In this document: one piece after another, positions 53,396 through 63,149 of the stretch
Numbering within the stretch: the stretch's first letter is position 1
Layout of the letters: each line of letters starts with the position of its first letter
Assembly: GCA_963971575.1 (NCBI GenBank)
Contig: OZ020611.1
Span: forward strand, 19,814,092 to 19,878,091
Source of the DNA: Liopterus haemorrhoidalis
Lineage: Eukaryota; Arthropoda; Insecta; Coleoptera; Dytiscidae
Length of the DNA: 64,000 bases
Direction of reading: 5' to 3'
Made by a program: the position numbers and the translations under genes
The notes under the pieces: generated by a model
Seen by the model: the letters and a program-made list of their open reading frames with translations, nothing else
Told to the model about the DNA's origin: nothing
The model's database searches: none

Positions 53396-54559
53396 TAAAA
53401 AATCATTATTTGTGTATGTGAAATATTGTTTTATTTACACGAAAGCGAAACTATAGCATAAATTTGTTATACATATAAAAATCCAGTGCCATACCTTGCA
53501 CAACGTTCATGGTCCGGAGCGGGGCTGAAGACGTATTGGCGGTTAGACGAACTGAGTGGAGGGGAAACCGCATCCAAACTCGTAACAAAACAACGCTGAC
53601 GAACACAGTATGGAGTTGGCGTTTCTCCTAACGGTAGCCTAACAAAATAAATGTAAATTAGGGAACCCGTTATACTCCTAGGGGCAAATCTCCCTTCCGT
53701 CTCGCAGGGTCTTGGCTTCATAACAAATAGTGCTAAGGAATAGAGACTGCTGTGTCTATTTATATGACTTCAACGGTTGAGTCTTTTTACCATCTCTGCT
53801 GTCGATCAAATTCAAGCAATATAAAAAGATTATAACACCTACATAACCTAATATATTTTTAACATAAGATGACACATCTTTTACATATTTATTTCCTTTT
53901 AAAATCACTATATATGTTTAAACTAAAATAATATGGGACATAAACTAAAATGTGTAACAAACAGAAATTTTGAAAGAAGGACACATATGACCCAGTTTTG
54001 GGTATCAAGATTTTAAAATTAGTTTTGGACGGCAAGGGTTAAAATTCATGTTTGAATTAAAATCATTGTTATAAAAATATCTTTTATAGCTAAAAATACA
54101 TCGTCAATGAAGTGTTAACATAATGTAACGCAATCCCACGCACCTTTCCACGTGTATTGGAGATGTGGACCTGAACTAGAGACTATTCTTATCCTATCTA
54201 CCCCAGTGGCATTCACCTGCCCACGTAATATTATATTTACCCTTCATTGTTCAGTTTGATATCATACATAACTGTGTATTGTATATAACACCTGACAAAA
54301 TGTATTTCCGCAGGGGATGTTAAGAGAAGGGACACTTGTTTAAAATAAAACTGTTTGTTGTGTTTAGTTTATTTGTTTGCTTTCTGATGAATTACACTGT
54401 ACAAACATGACAGTGTCAAGCAAACTTAACACCAAGTAGATCTGTGTTTGTCAAAGTGTAGTCCACAGACAACTGCTTGTTTTTTTTATTGTCAAAGCAG
54501 ATGGCCCAATACTTTTCGACGGTTTCAAAAATAGGCAAAGGTGTGTGTAGGCAAGTGTT
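53396..54559. other. no recognised gene; one unexplained 84-codon frame
   Basis: 53467-53721 on the minus strand is open for 84 codons (MKPRPCETEGRFAPRSITGS...) in sequence of more balanced composition than its surroundings. It has no motif, signal peptide or membrane segment that I recognise. It may be a chance frame in a repeat. 54447-54475 (CTGTGTTTGTCAAAGTGTAG) resembles a hAT end. Confidence 0.3.
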
Positions 54560-55056
54560 TCGTAAGTATAATCAAGACTCTCTTATTATGCCATTCATAT
54601 GTTTTTCTATTTGGTGCCATCTGTTCTATGGTAAGAAGCCAGCTTGAATTTTGCTCTGTACGTTGGTCACCTCAATATTATGTTTATATTAATCGCATTG
54701 AGAAAATACAAGATAGATTCATCAAACATATTAAATTCAAATACTCTACTGATATTAGTCTTGTATCTTTGGAAAATAGACGAATAATAACTGATATCTG
54801 TTTTGTATTCAAAGTTATTAATAACATATTTGACTGTCCAGATCTTCTTAATCAATTTTATCTAAGAGTTCCTACTTATGCGACCAGACAAAATAATTTG
54901 TTTTTAGTACCATATGCTAGAACAAACTCTGCATATAATTCGCCTTTGAACCGTTTAGCTTTGAACATGAACGAATTTGCTAGCAATCGGGATTTTCCCG
55001 ATATATTTTCCATCAATATTGCTGTACTAAAAAATTATTTAAAAAGATTTTTTTAA
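54560..55056 (+). pseudogene. jockey/R1-like LINE C-terminus
   Basis: Frame reads MVRSQLEFCSVRWSPQYYVY, INRIEKIQDRFIKHIKFKYS, ENRRIITDICFVFKVIN, LNQFYLRVPTYATRQNN, ALNMNEFASNRDFPDIF, then stop, the conserved end of a non-LTR polyprotein (LVRSxLEYCSxVWSP...RRxxxDxxFLxKxxN). Almost undamaged over 150 codons. Followed by an AT-rich 3' UTR to about 55140. RT is missing by 5' truncation. Confidence 0.85.
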
Positions 55057-55489
55057 AATGTTTAATTTATAAAAAATATAAAAGTAATAATTTATACTAT
55101 CTATTAATAAATACTGTCAATTTACATATATGTATTTTTTTTTGTAAATAAGGTGCTACACTATTATTGGGCTCTGACTAGAAATGGGAGTTTAGTCGTG
55201 TCGATTTTAAGATTTTTGCGAATATTTAGCAACAGAAAAATATTTCGAAAAAATTTATTGAACAAAAGTTGCTATAAATGCAATAACTAATAACTTTTAT
55301 TTGAGACGTTTTTTGATAAAACGAAAAATTTCAAAAAAATTTTGTAAATTTTTTAAAATTTTGTAAAATATTTAAAGTCTTAATTTTACATATTTATATG
55401 TAACGTTTCCATGGTCATGATAGATAATATCTCTGTTAGAAAATATTAGGCCAAGTTTTTTCTACTCTGCTGCTAGAATATATTTTATA

Positions 55490-56794
55490 CAAGGTGTCTC
55501 AAAAGAAATTTTATATTTAGTGGATCGATTAAAAAAAAAGTAAGCCGTATATAGAAAAAGTGTTTATTAATTATTAAAATACACTTTTTGGGGATTTATT
55601 TCTTAAAAATAATATCGTCTAAATGTAGACCCTCGCGTTCTCGGCACTCATTTAATCGAACAGTAAAATTCTTATGACGTCTCGGCAGGTGGACTCAGGG
55701 ATGGCTGCCATTTCGTGACGGATATTTTCTTTCAAATGCGCCAGTGAAGTCGATTTATTGGCGTAAACTTTAGATTTAAGATAACCCCATAGGAATAAGT
55801 CCATAGGGGTGAAATCTGGACTGCGTGGAGGCCAATTTATGTCACCTCTCCGGGAGATCAATTTGCCTGACAAAATTTCACGAACACGTGGCAGAGACAT
55901 ATTGGACGTGTGTGAAGTTGCTCCGTCCTGTTGGAACCATGTTCTTTGGTTATAGCCAGGAAAGTTTTGCAGTTCAGGTATCAAGAAGTTGTCTAACATC
56001 TCCACATAACGCTCTGAATTCACTGTAACTGCACGCCCCCTTTCGTCTTCAAAAAAGTAAGGGCCGATAATTCCTCGCGCCGACATCGCAGCCCATACGG
56101 TCACTTTAGGCGAATGTAGGGGTTTCTGATGTTTGCGTTTCGGATTCGTTGCACTCCAGTAGCGGCAGTTCTGCTTATTTACGTGGCCATTAAGATGAAA
56201 ATGAGCTTCATCCGAAAACAAAATGTTGGTAAACGTTGAAAATCGCTCAATCACCTGATTTACGAAATTAAGCCTCTGACTGGCATCTTGGGGCTTTAAT
56301 TCTTGCACCAATTGAATTTTGTAGGGGTGCAGCTTTAGGTCTTTGTGCATAATGCGATGTAATGATGATCTATGCACATTTAAAGCACTTGCGCGCTTCC
56401 GAATTGAAAGGTTCGGGTCGTCACGAACAGACTGATTAACATTCTCCACGTTTTCTACCGTTCTTGATGACCTAGGTCGCCCGGATTTTGATTTATCCAG
56501 CGTTGTACCAGTCTCTTCAAACTTTTTAACCCAATGTCGAATGAGAGGAATGCTTGGCGCATCATTTAAGTGGCGAAAACCTCGAATACTGCAGAATTTT
56601 CTACGCGCTACAGTCGCCGAATCACCGTTTTTGTAAAACTCTCGCACGACTAACGCGCGGTCTGCTCCCGAGAAACGCTCCATAGCGACTGAATTCCCAA
56701 GAGCCAGGTTGCCGATTGACATAACGCGCCCCTCGGATACGTTGCGTTCACGCAGTAAGCTAAATAAATATAAAATTTCTTTTGAGACACCTTG
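55490..56794 (-). mobile_element. complete DD41D Tc1/mariner-superfamily transposon
   Basis: 1305 bp with TIRs CAAGGTGTCTCAAAAGAAAT and ATTTCTTTTGAGACACCTTG (about 30 bp, near perfect), TA at 55488-55489 and 56795-56796, and an uninterrupted transposase gene on the minus strand. All parts of an autonomous element are present. Confidence 0.95.
55652..56722 (-). CDS. DD41D transposase, 356 codons, intact
   Basis: Cuts and pastes its own transposon by a DDE/D nuclease acting in the nucleus. N-terminal DNA-binding region 20-150: YKNGDSATVARRKFCSIRGF, IPLIRHWVKKFEETG (helix-turn-helix), then KSGRPRSSRTVENVENV and a second helix-turn-helix LSIRKRASALNVHRSSLHRI. Catalytic domain: FSDEAHFHLNGHVNKQNCRYW (first Asp about 197), VTVWAAMSARGIIGPYFF, FQQDGATSHT (second Asp), and PPRSPDFTPMDLFLWGYLKS (third Asp in PMD). 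41 residues separate the last two Asp, the spacing of the rosa/Visitor DD41D group, not the 34 of mariner or DD34E of Tc1. No stop or frameshift. Another in-frame Met lies at residue 14 (AMERFS), so the start is not fully settled. Possibly active. Confidence 0.93.
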   Translation of the reverse strand: MSIGNLALGNSVAMERFSGADRALVVREFYKNGDSATVARRKFCSIRGFRHLNDAPSIPLIRHWVKKFEETGTTLDKSKSGRPRSSRTVENVENVNQSVRDDPNLSIRKRASALNVHRSSLHRIMHKDLKLHPYKIQLVQELKPQDASQRLNFVNQVIERFSTFTNILFSDEAHFHLNGHVNKQNCRYWSATNPKRKHQKPLHSPKVTVWAAMSARGIIGPYFFEDERGRAVTVNSERYVEMLDNFLIPELQNFPGYNQRTWFQQDGATSHTSNMSLPRVREILSGKLISRRGDINWPPRSPDFTPMDLFLWGYLKSKVYANKSTSLAHLKENIRHEMAAIPESTCRDVIRILLFD

Positions 56795-56879
56795 TACAAT
56801 TACTTTATGATGGCGGTCGGTCCTGTGATGGCCACAGCTGATTTTTTTATAATGTCGCTCATGTGTCTCTTTCTGTCTG

Positions 56880-57868
56880 TACTGTAGAAAAATATAGAGC
56901 GTTCAAAAAATCATCTTAATGCATGGATAACTAATTTATTTATGAAATATAATTTTTTTATGGGCTGTCTTTAAAAATATGTCAAAAATTTTTTGTCTCC
57001 CATCCTATTTCCCAGAGCTGTTGATATAAAAATCTGAAAAAATGTTAATAATGTACAATGATGGAAACCGGAATAGTTTAACAGGAATTTTTGATCAGAT
57101 TAGTTTTTCGAAAAATATTAGTTATAAAATAAAATAATTATTTTTTATTTTTTTGTATGGTATCAAAAGAGAGCTCTTAAAACGTAGATTAAGGAATGAA
57201 AAGTAGTTAAAATTTGTTTCTTTGAACACGATTTTAACAAAAAATGGAAGCTGAAAAAGTTTTTGTCCCAAGGGGTTAAACTAAAAATCTGTAAAATTAT
57301 AGATAATGTACATTGATCTAAGCCGGAAACATACGAAAGGAATTTTAGATTTTTGTGTTTTCGGAAAATGATGCAGTTTTTCTGTTGACAATGACAAAAT
57401 GAATTATTTTTTAATTAAAACCGAAATTATGTCTAATGTGATTGATTTTTTGTATTTATGGTTAAATAATATAAAGAAATAAATTAAAAGAATAAATCAT
57501 TTTTAGTAGTGAAATACTTATAAACCCAATAACACATTGTTAATAGCGAGAAATAAGTTTTCGAAATTGAAAAATGTTGCCATTTATCAATATATTTCTT
57601 ATTACTTTAATGCAGACTTGAAAATGTAGAAAATTTCGCTGGGATTTTTTAATTTAAATTTTATTGTGATGAAATTTTCGCAGATTACTTAAATATAGCT
57701 AAAAAAAAATAAATGGAAGTTCTTAGTACTCAAATAACGATTAAAAATGATCACCAAAAAACTTTTTGTCAAAAAAATATTCTTAGAAATCAAGAATCCT
57801 GTTGGGTTCTTACATTTATTAAATACTTACAAAATCCTGAAATGTGTGAAAATTCACATTTTATATTT
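56880..57868 (+). mobile_element. HINE-A2 relative, long copy
   Basis: Plus orientation from a worn microsatellite (TCTTTCTGTCTGTACTG) through CCCATCCTATTTCCCAGAG, GGAAACCGGAATAGTTTAAC, AACACATTGTTAATAGCGAG, TCGCTGGGATTTTT, CTTAGTACTCAAATAACGA to AAAATCCTGAAATGTGTGAA, the hairpin and TATATTTTTTTT. There is no tRNA-like slot: the A2 branch has a different middle. Confidence 0.7.
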
Positions 57869-58159
57869 TTTTTGGACATTATCAATCTAGCATCGCCTCT
57901 TGGGCTTAAAACGTACCAAGAAATGTATTCTACCTTCAGGCTTTAAAGTAAAGGAACTGCTCCAACTAAACTCTTTTAATACAATTTTTTTCTAATTAAT
58001 TTTTGCTTATAATTTTTAGTTTGGTGATTGTTAATAAACTTAATTACAAAATTTTTACTTGATATTGGGAAATTAAGGGGGATATAAATGTCCCAATAAT
58101 ATTTTTGGTGGGATATCTGTATCTATCCCAGTGGTGCTTATCAGTGACACCCACCAAAT
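57869..58159. other. no recognised gene
   Basis: AT-rich spacer, nothing seen. Confidence 0.3.
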
Positions 58160-58440
58160 TTCTAGTTAACTCCCATTTCTAGTTAAACGATTTTTGCCAA
58201 AAGTTGATCAACTCGTGCCATTAATATTAAAAGCTTAAATATGAAGTTTCATAAAAATTCTTCTAGCCGAATTTGCTCTGCACGTGGACAAACAGAAAGA
58301 CAGACAGACTGACAAACATCATGCTAAAGATAGGCAAGACGTTATGTTGGGACCTCAGTTCGTGGAGATCTATCGAAATCTCGAAAAGTTAAAATCGGTA
58401 TAATCGCAATACCTCCTTTACATGTTGGCGGTCGGTAATA
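58160..58440 (-). mobile_element. HINE-B element (copy B7), 5' half
   Basis: Minus orientation from ACCGACCGCCAACATGTAAA (58437) through CGATAGATCTCCACGAACTG and a short GTCTGTC tract to AACTAGAAATGGGAGTTAAC. The 3' half with the hairpin is missing. Confidence 0.72.
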
Positions 58441-58740
58441 AACCACAATATTTTATTTTTGATATAAAAGATTAGGAATGATAAGGTGTAAAACAATCGA
58501 CACCTAGAGGTATGTAATTGGCATAAAAGGTTTATCCTTTTTTGTTTTTTTCGAGGCATACCTGTCTCTAGTTTTACTCTATTATTACCGTCAATTATGA
58601 AATTCATTACATATGCATCAAACAACGTTCTGAATAATTCTGATTCGCATAATATAAAATAACGAACTTGTTAAAACTTGTAAACTTAGTACAACATACC
58701 CTGGTGTTGAAACTACGGAAATGTACTGGGAGAATGGAAA
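58441..58740. other. no recognised gene
   Basis: Nothing seen. Confidence 0.3.
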
Positions 58741-59075
58741 CTGAATGGTGTTTTGTCTAAATATGTATTAGAACTTCTTTGGGACATATGTATATCTGCC
58801 GGTAGGATTGCAAGGTTTAACAAACAGTACTTGAGGGATATCACGGTTCTCCTAACAAGACACTGCCCCCTAAAATACCACCTTAAAAATATTGGTAATT
58901 TACAAGACGATGTATTTTGTCTTTGTCAGGTGGAGGCAAAATCTTAGGCCATATTCTGTGCAGTTGCACATCTGTTACTCGCAAAAATCTAACACATCTT
59001 GAACAGGCTATCTGCTACCTGCGTGTATCTGTCGTTTAGCTCCGAGGAAAGTTCTCAGCTTTTCCAAAACCTGGA
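58741..59075 (+). pseudogene. LINE C-terminus with CCHC-type end (I/R1-like)
   Basis: Reads LTRHCPLKYHLKNIG, DDVFCLCQVEAKS, a stop, and in a neighbouring frame GHILCSCTSVTRKNL and AICYLRVSVV. The pattern GHxPLxYHLxxIG...CxxCxxExxxxxHxLCxC is the C-terminal zinc-knuckle-like end found in RNase H-bearing LINEs. Upstream SKYVLELLWDICISAGRIARF fits the linker after RNase H. It may be a relative of the RNase H remnant at 23369. Damaged by stop and frameshift. Confidence 0.7.
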
Positions 59076-59922
59076 ACTCAATTGGGATCCATAAGGCAGG
59101 AGACTAACAAAATAGGTTTTATAGGGCGCATTGTTTTAGGCAGCTCGTGTTTGTGCCCCTGCAACACTAATAATAGTAACAAGTCTGATACCCTGCCAGT
59201 TGTATTGCCATTGTCGGAACATATTCACCAAACTAAAAATAATCGAATTAAATGTACAGCATCTATTAAAATTTTATGGTACATTTAACTGTTTCAATAG
59301 CAGTCAATGAAAATCATAAAAATACCTCAAAATGCAGTTAAAATTTCAATTACTCCAAAAACAACAACATCATTAATATATAACAAAAATAAACTATAGT
59401 AAACCCCAAAAAACAATCCACATACCAAGTTGAATGGTCAGATAAATATTTACACATCGTTTATTTCCGTTTCTGCTCGTCTATTTTCGTCTGTTTATTA
59501 TTTCAAGATGGTGGTTAAGATATGATATTTGATAAACATCCTGAGAAGGGCTTTCGAGATGCTCAAATTGTACTATTTTTGTACTGGATGGTTCTATTTA
59601 GCTTTTGTATTTAGAGGGGATATTGGATGTACGAAATTATCTCAGTTTCGTCATGAGATGGGAATGTTTGTAATTGTTTGTTTGTTAAGCTGAGAGAGTA
59701 TTTGATGAATGATAGGAATGAAGATGGAAATGCAGTTATTATGTTCCGGTTTATTGAGATGAAACATGAGTAAGATTGAAATCGGATTTTGGGAGTATTA
59801 AATTACGGTTGGTAGAAATAAGAAGTTTATATATCTTCTCTTCTTGGATAATGCTTAACGCAGATACAGATCGAGGTATTTTTATTTAGCGTATGGATAC
59901 ATTAATACAAGTATATAGATAC
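59076..59922. other. no recognised gene
   Basis: A 68-codon frame (59082-59288) lies after the LINE end, without motif. The rest is AT-rich. Confidence 0.3.
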
Positions 59923-59923
59923 A

Positions 59924-61531
59924 CTAGCTGAAAACCTGTGCTTCGCTATGGTATATTTAGCACAGGAGATACGAAGGGTTTCTCCCGAATTAAATATCTC
60001 TTTGTCAAGGGACGCTCTATCGAATAAAAAATACCAATATACTCCGTAAGGGATGAAATTTAAAAAAACTGTCAATTGCTTTCTAAATAGAAACCTATGT
60101 ACCAAAATGAAGTGTTATAACACAGGAAATACAAAGGTTTTTATAATTCACCTCGAATGCATATTCACCCATTTAGGGGTTGATTAGGGCAAACTCGTGA
60201 ATTTCTGTTTTAAACATTTGGATGGGTAACCTGTGTGAGCAAAAACCAAGCCGATATCTCATTGAGCCTAAGAGATATTGAGGCATCTCTAAATCAAATT
60301 TCACCTCATTTCAGTTCTTAAAAATCGAATTAAAAAAAAATCTCTTCTGGAGGAAATGTAAGCTCCGAATTTCATGTCCTAATATCCATTGGATTTTCTA
60401 TCGAATAAAAAATACCAGTTTATCTCTTTAGGGATAAAACTTAAAAAACTGTCAAAATACTTGTTTTGGAAAAGATTTTGAAAAAGGTGTTTTAAAAAAG
60501 GCACGTATATGCCAAAGATGAATTTTATAACTCAACAAAAAGAAAAAACTACGGGTACTATAATTCATTCCGTTTGGAGTGGATTGGAACGAAATCATGA
60601 ATCTTTTTAAAAATTATTGTATGGGTGAAATCATATATGACCCCCTTTTTAGCCCCTTAAGTCGACTTTCGAAGAATCTTCTTAGTGGGTGCTTACGTCA
60701 TGAAAGGAATCAACTTTCCGAATTTCATATATCTATGTCAAAGGAACGTTCTATCGAGTAAAATATATCCATTTACCCCATTAAGGGTGAATTTTAAAAC
60801 ACTGTCAAAACCATTTCGGAACATTTTAAAAAGACATCTATTTGCCAAAAAGGAATGTTATAACTCAACGAACACATAAAATACGACGGGATATATAATT
60901 CACCCCAAATGTAGATTCACCCCTTTACGGATTGATTAGGATAAAATCTTGAAATAAGTTTTTTGATATTTACATGGGTAATCTTTGTAAGCAAAAACCA
61001 AGTTGATATCTTATTGGTCCTAAGAGATATTAAGAAATCCGTGAAATCACAATTCACCCCTTTTCAACCTTTTGGGGTGAAATTTTAAAAAATTGTCAAA
61101 ACCATTTCGAAGTATTTTAAAAAGACACCTATGTGCCAAAAAGTAATGTTGCAACTAAACGAACACAGGAAATACGACGGGATGTATAATTCACCTCGAT
61201 TGTAGGTTCGCCCCTTTTGGGGTTGACTAGGGCAAAATCCTGAAATACGTTTTTCGGCATTTGTATGGGTAATACTTGTAAGCAAAAACTAAGTCGATAT
61301 CCTACCGGCCCTAAGAGATGTTAAGGAATTCGTGAAATCACATTTCACCCCTTTTCATCCCTTGGGAGTGGAATTTCGAAAAATCTCTTCTTAGTGGGTG
61401 CTTCCGTCATGAAGGGCATATACTCTACGAATTTCAAGTTTCTAGGCCCAGGGGTTCGGGCTGGGCGGTAATTAGTGAATGAGTCAGTCAGTCAGTCAGT
61501 CAGGACATTTCCTTTTATATATGTATATAGA
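59924..61531 (-). mobile_element. non-autonomous Helitron, 1.6 kb, with internal repeated blocks
   Basis: On the minus strand it starts TCTATATACATATATAAAAG (61531) after an A and ends TTTTCAGCTAG (59924) before a T: the A|TC...CTAG|T rule of Helitrons. A degenerate hairpin (CCATAGCGAAGCACAGG) precedes the end at the normal distance. Near the 5' end are five GACT units. The interior has four diverged copies of a block of roughly 290-420 bp (beginning near 60140, 60560, 60898 and 61188), each with TTCACCYC, GGTTGATTAGGGCAAAATC, CAAAAACCAAG and CCTAAGAGATATTAAG. No Rep/helicase frame. Confidence 0.85.
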
Positions 61532-61639
61532 TTAACAATAATAAATTAAATAAACAAAAATAAAGGAATAATATTGTTAGCAAAAATATAAAATTATAAT
61601 AAAAAATAATCTATTTAACGAGGATTTATCATATTTGTT

Positions 61640-62320
61640 TGTCAAGGGTAGCTAGCCAGGTCAGAACCTCATGTGGGATGGTAATTAAATCCTCTTTTTT
61701 ACCAGGATAAGCTCGAAGAGGGCATTCGAATGCTATGTGCTACACTGTTTGGTTTGAAGCGCTGCAGTCACAGTTAGCCGAGGAAGTGATGCCCCATTTG
61801 TGAAAGTAGCGGCACATCTACTGTGGTTGGTACGAATACCGTTCATGCTGGACCAAAGATGTCGGGGTAGGTCGAATCCAGGTGGTTCACTTTTGGTAGA
61901 CATCAACGCATCCCATTCTAATGGTGCATTTGTTAGCTAGGGAGTCCGTCCATTTAATCAATGTACCCGAATGTAATCCTGACTGTAGGCTATTACTCGT
62001 CATCCAACATCCATCATTGATGGATGTTGTGGTTTAAACCTAGGGTGGAATGGTTTGATATTTGCGTGAATATGCAGGTTTGTGTTTGTGATAACTTTCT
62101 TGCATTCTCGAGCACATGCAGCCTGGCGGCGGAACTGAGGGGGGACAATATTGCACAGCGTCGGTAACCAGTAGGTTGGCGTAGATTTTATTGTTTCCAT
62201 TGCTCAATCTCATTACTCTGTTTAACTCTACGTCGATTTTGCTAGATCTCAGCATCGGTGGTGTTGAGCCATACTGAGGCGCAATACTAGGCCTTTGAGA
62301 AAACTAAAGCAAGAGCAGCT
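61640..62320 (-). pseudogene. jockey-like LINE, C-terminal part
   Basis: Minus-strand frames give VELNRVMRLSNG, IKSTPTYWLPTLCNIVPPQF, RRQAACARECKKV, later CRYFHKWGITSSANCDC, HIAFECPLRAYPG and EVLTWLATLD. This is the well-known end of many insect endonuclease-reverse transcriptases (GRCxxxLHKWGxxxSPxCDCGxxxQTxxHIxxECPLRxYPG). Frameshifts and stops are frequent. No RT motif remains. Confidence 0.82.
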
Positions 62321-62344
62321 GTGCGCAATACCGTTGCGATTGGT

Positions 62345-63149
62345 GGGCGATTTTTGCCAAAATTGTGCAAAAAAAAATTGTCCCACCCCTGTAGCTCAGA
62401 TGGTTTAAGCTAAAAATCTGAAAAAATTCTAAGTAATGTACATTGGTATGAACCGGAATAGTACAACAGGAATTTTTGATCAGATTACTTTTCAGAAAAT
62501 AACGCAGTTTTTGTGTTTTTTTGTTGATGATGTACAAAAGTTATAGTTATGTAACACACTTTACTAGAAGGCGTATCCTGGTCTAATTGTTAGCCTGCTA
62601 TGTAGAAAACTAGGGTTCGCTCCTGGGCAGAGGAGACAATTTTATTTTTTGCTTTCATTTTTATTTTGTTTAAATAATTTTGTCAAAATTCTTGTTATAT
62701 TTTGGCAAATGTTCCATTTAATTTTTAAGAGCGTAAATAACCAGTTGGAATTGTTGAAATTATATTTTCATTCTATGTGTCATGTATACGAAACTAGAGG
62801 GGCCGAGAATATGACTTAAAACAACCAATGGAAGTCATAGGCGCTATTTTCAAAATCTTAATGTACCTTGCTATATACCAGTAAAAAAAAAGAAATGCTG
62901 CACATATTTAGAAACCTAAATAACGGTATTAGGTATTCGAATGAAAATTAACAAAAAAATATTTTAACATAAAATTTGTTTTAATGCTCTTAGATTAACA
63001 GACGATAAATTATTTTAAAAATATCGTTCATTTTGCCGTGATTACTACAAAGCAAAATTTGTCCTACACGCTCAGCATGCCGCCTTCACTTATTATATAT
63101 CTGCAAAACCCTGCAATGTGTGAAAATTCACAGTTCACATCAATTTTTT
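62345..63149 (+). mobile_element. HINE-A element (copy A6), 5' truncated
   Basis: Starts within the family at GCGATTTTTGCCAAAATTGT, then the tRNA-like slot (62563-62637), AACCAATGGAAGTCATAGGC, CTGCAAAACCCTGCAATGTG, hairpin GTGTGAAAATTCACAG and TTCACATCAATTTTTT, directly joined to the next copy. It replaces or overlies the LINE end upstream. Confidence 0.8.
62563..62637 (+). other. tRNA-like cassette in HINE-A6
   Basis: A box TGGTCTAATTGTTAG, a form seen in Asp/Glu/His-type tRNAs, then CCTGCTATGTAGAAAACTAG and B box GGTTCGCTCC. Clearly a different tRNA type from the cassettes in A1, A4 and A5. The downstream flank also differs slightly (GGGCAGAGGAGACAATTTTA). Confidence 0.6.

Larger units (their letters stand above)
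55180..56853 (+). mobile_element. HINE-B element (copy B6), split by the DD41D transposon
   Basis: 55180-55489 (GACTAGAAATGGGAGTTTAG... ATAATATCTCTGTTAGAAAA) and 56797-56853 (TACTTTATGATGGCGGTCGG, hairpin CTGTGATGGCCACAG, CTGATTTTTTT) form the 3' half of a plus-oriented HINE-B. The join at TTTTATA/CAATTACTTTATG restores it. The hairpin has one base change in its loop. Confidence 0.82.

Noticed and set aside
55825..56028. Plus-strand 67-codon frame inside the DD41D element
   Set aside because: Antisense of the intact transposase.
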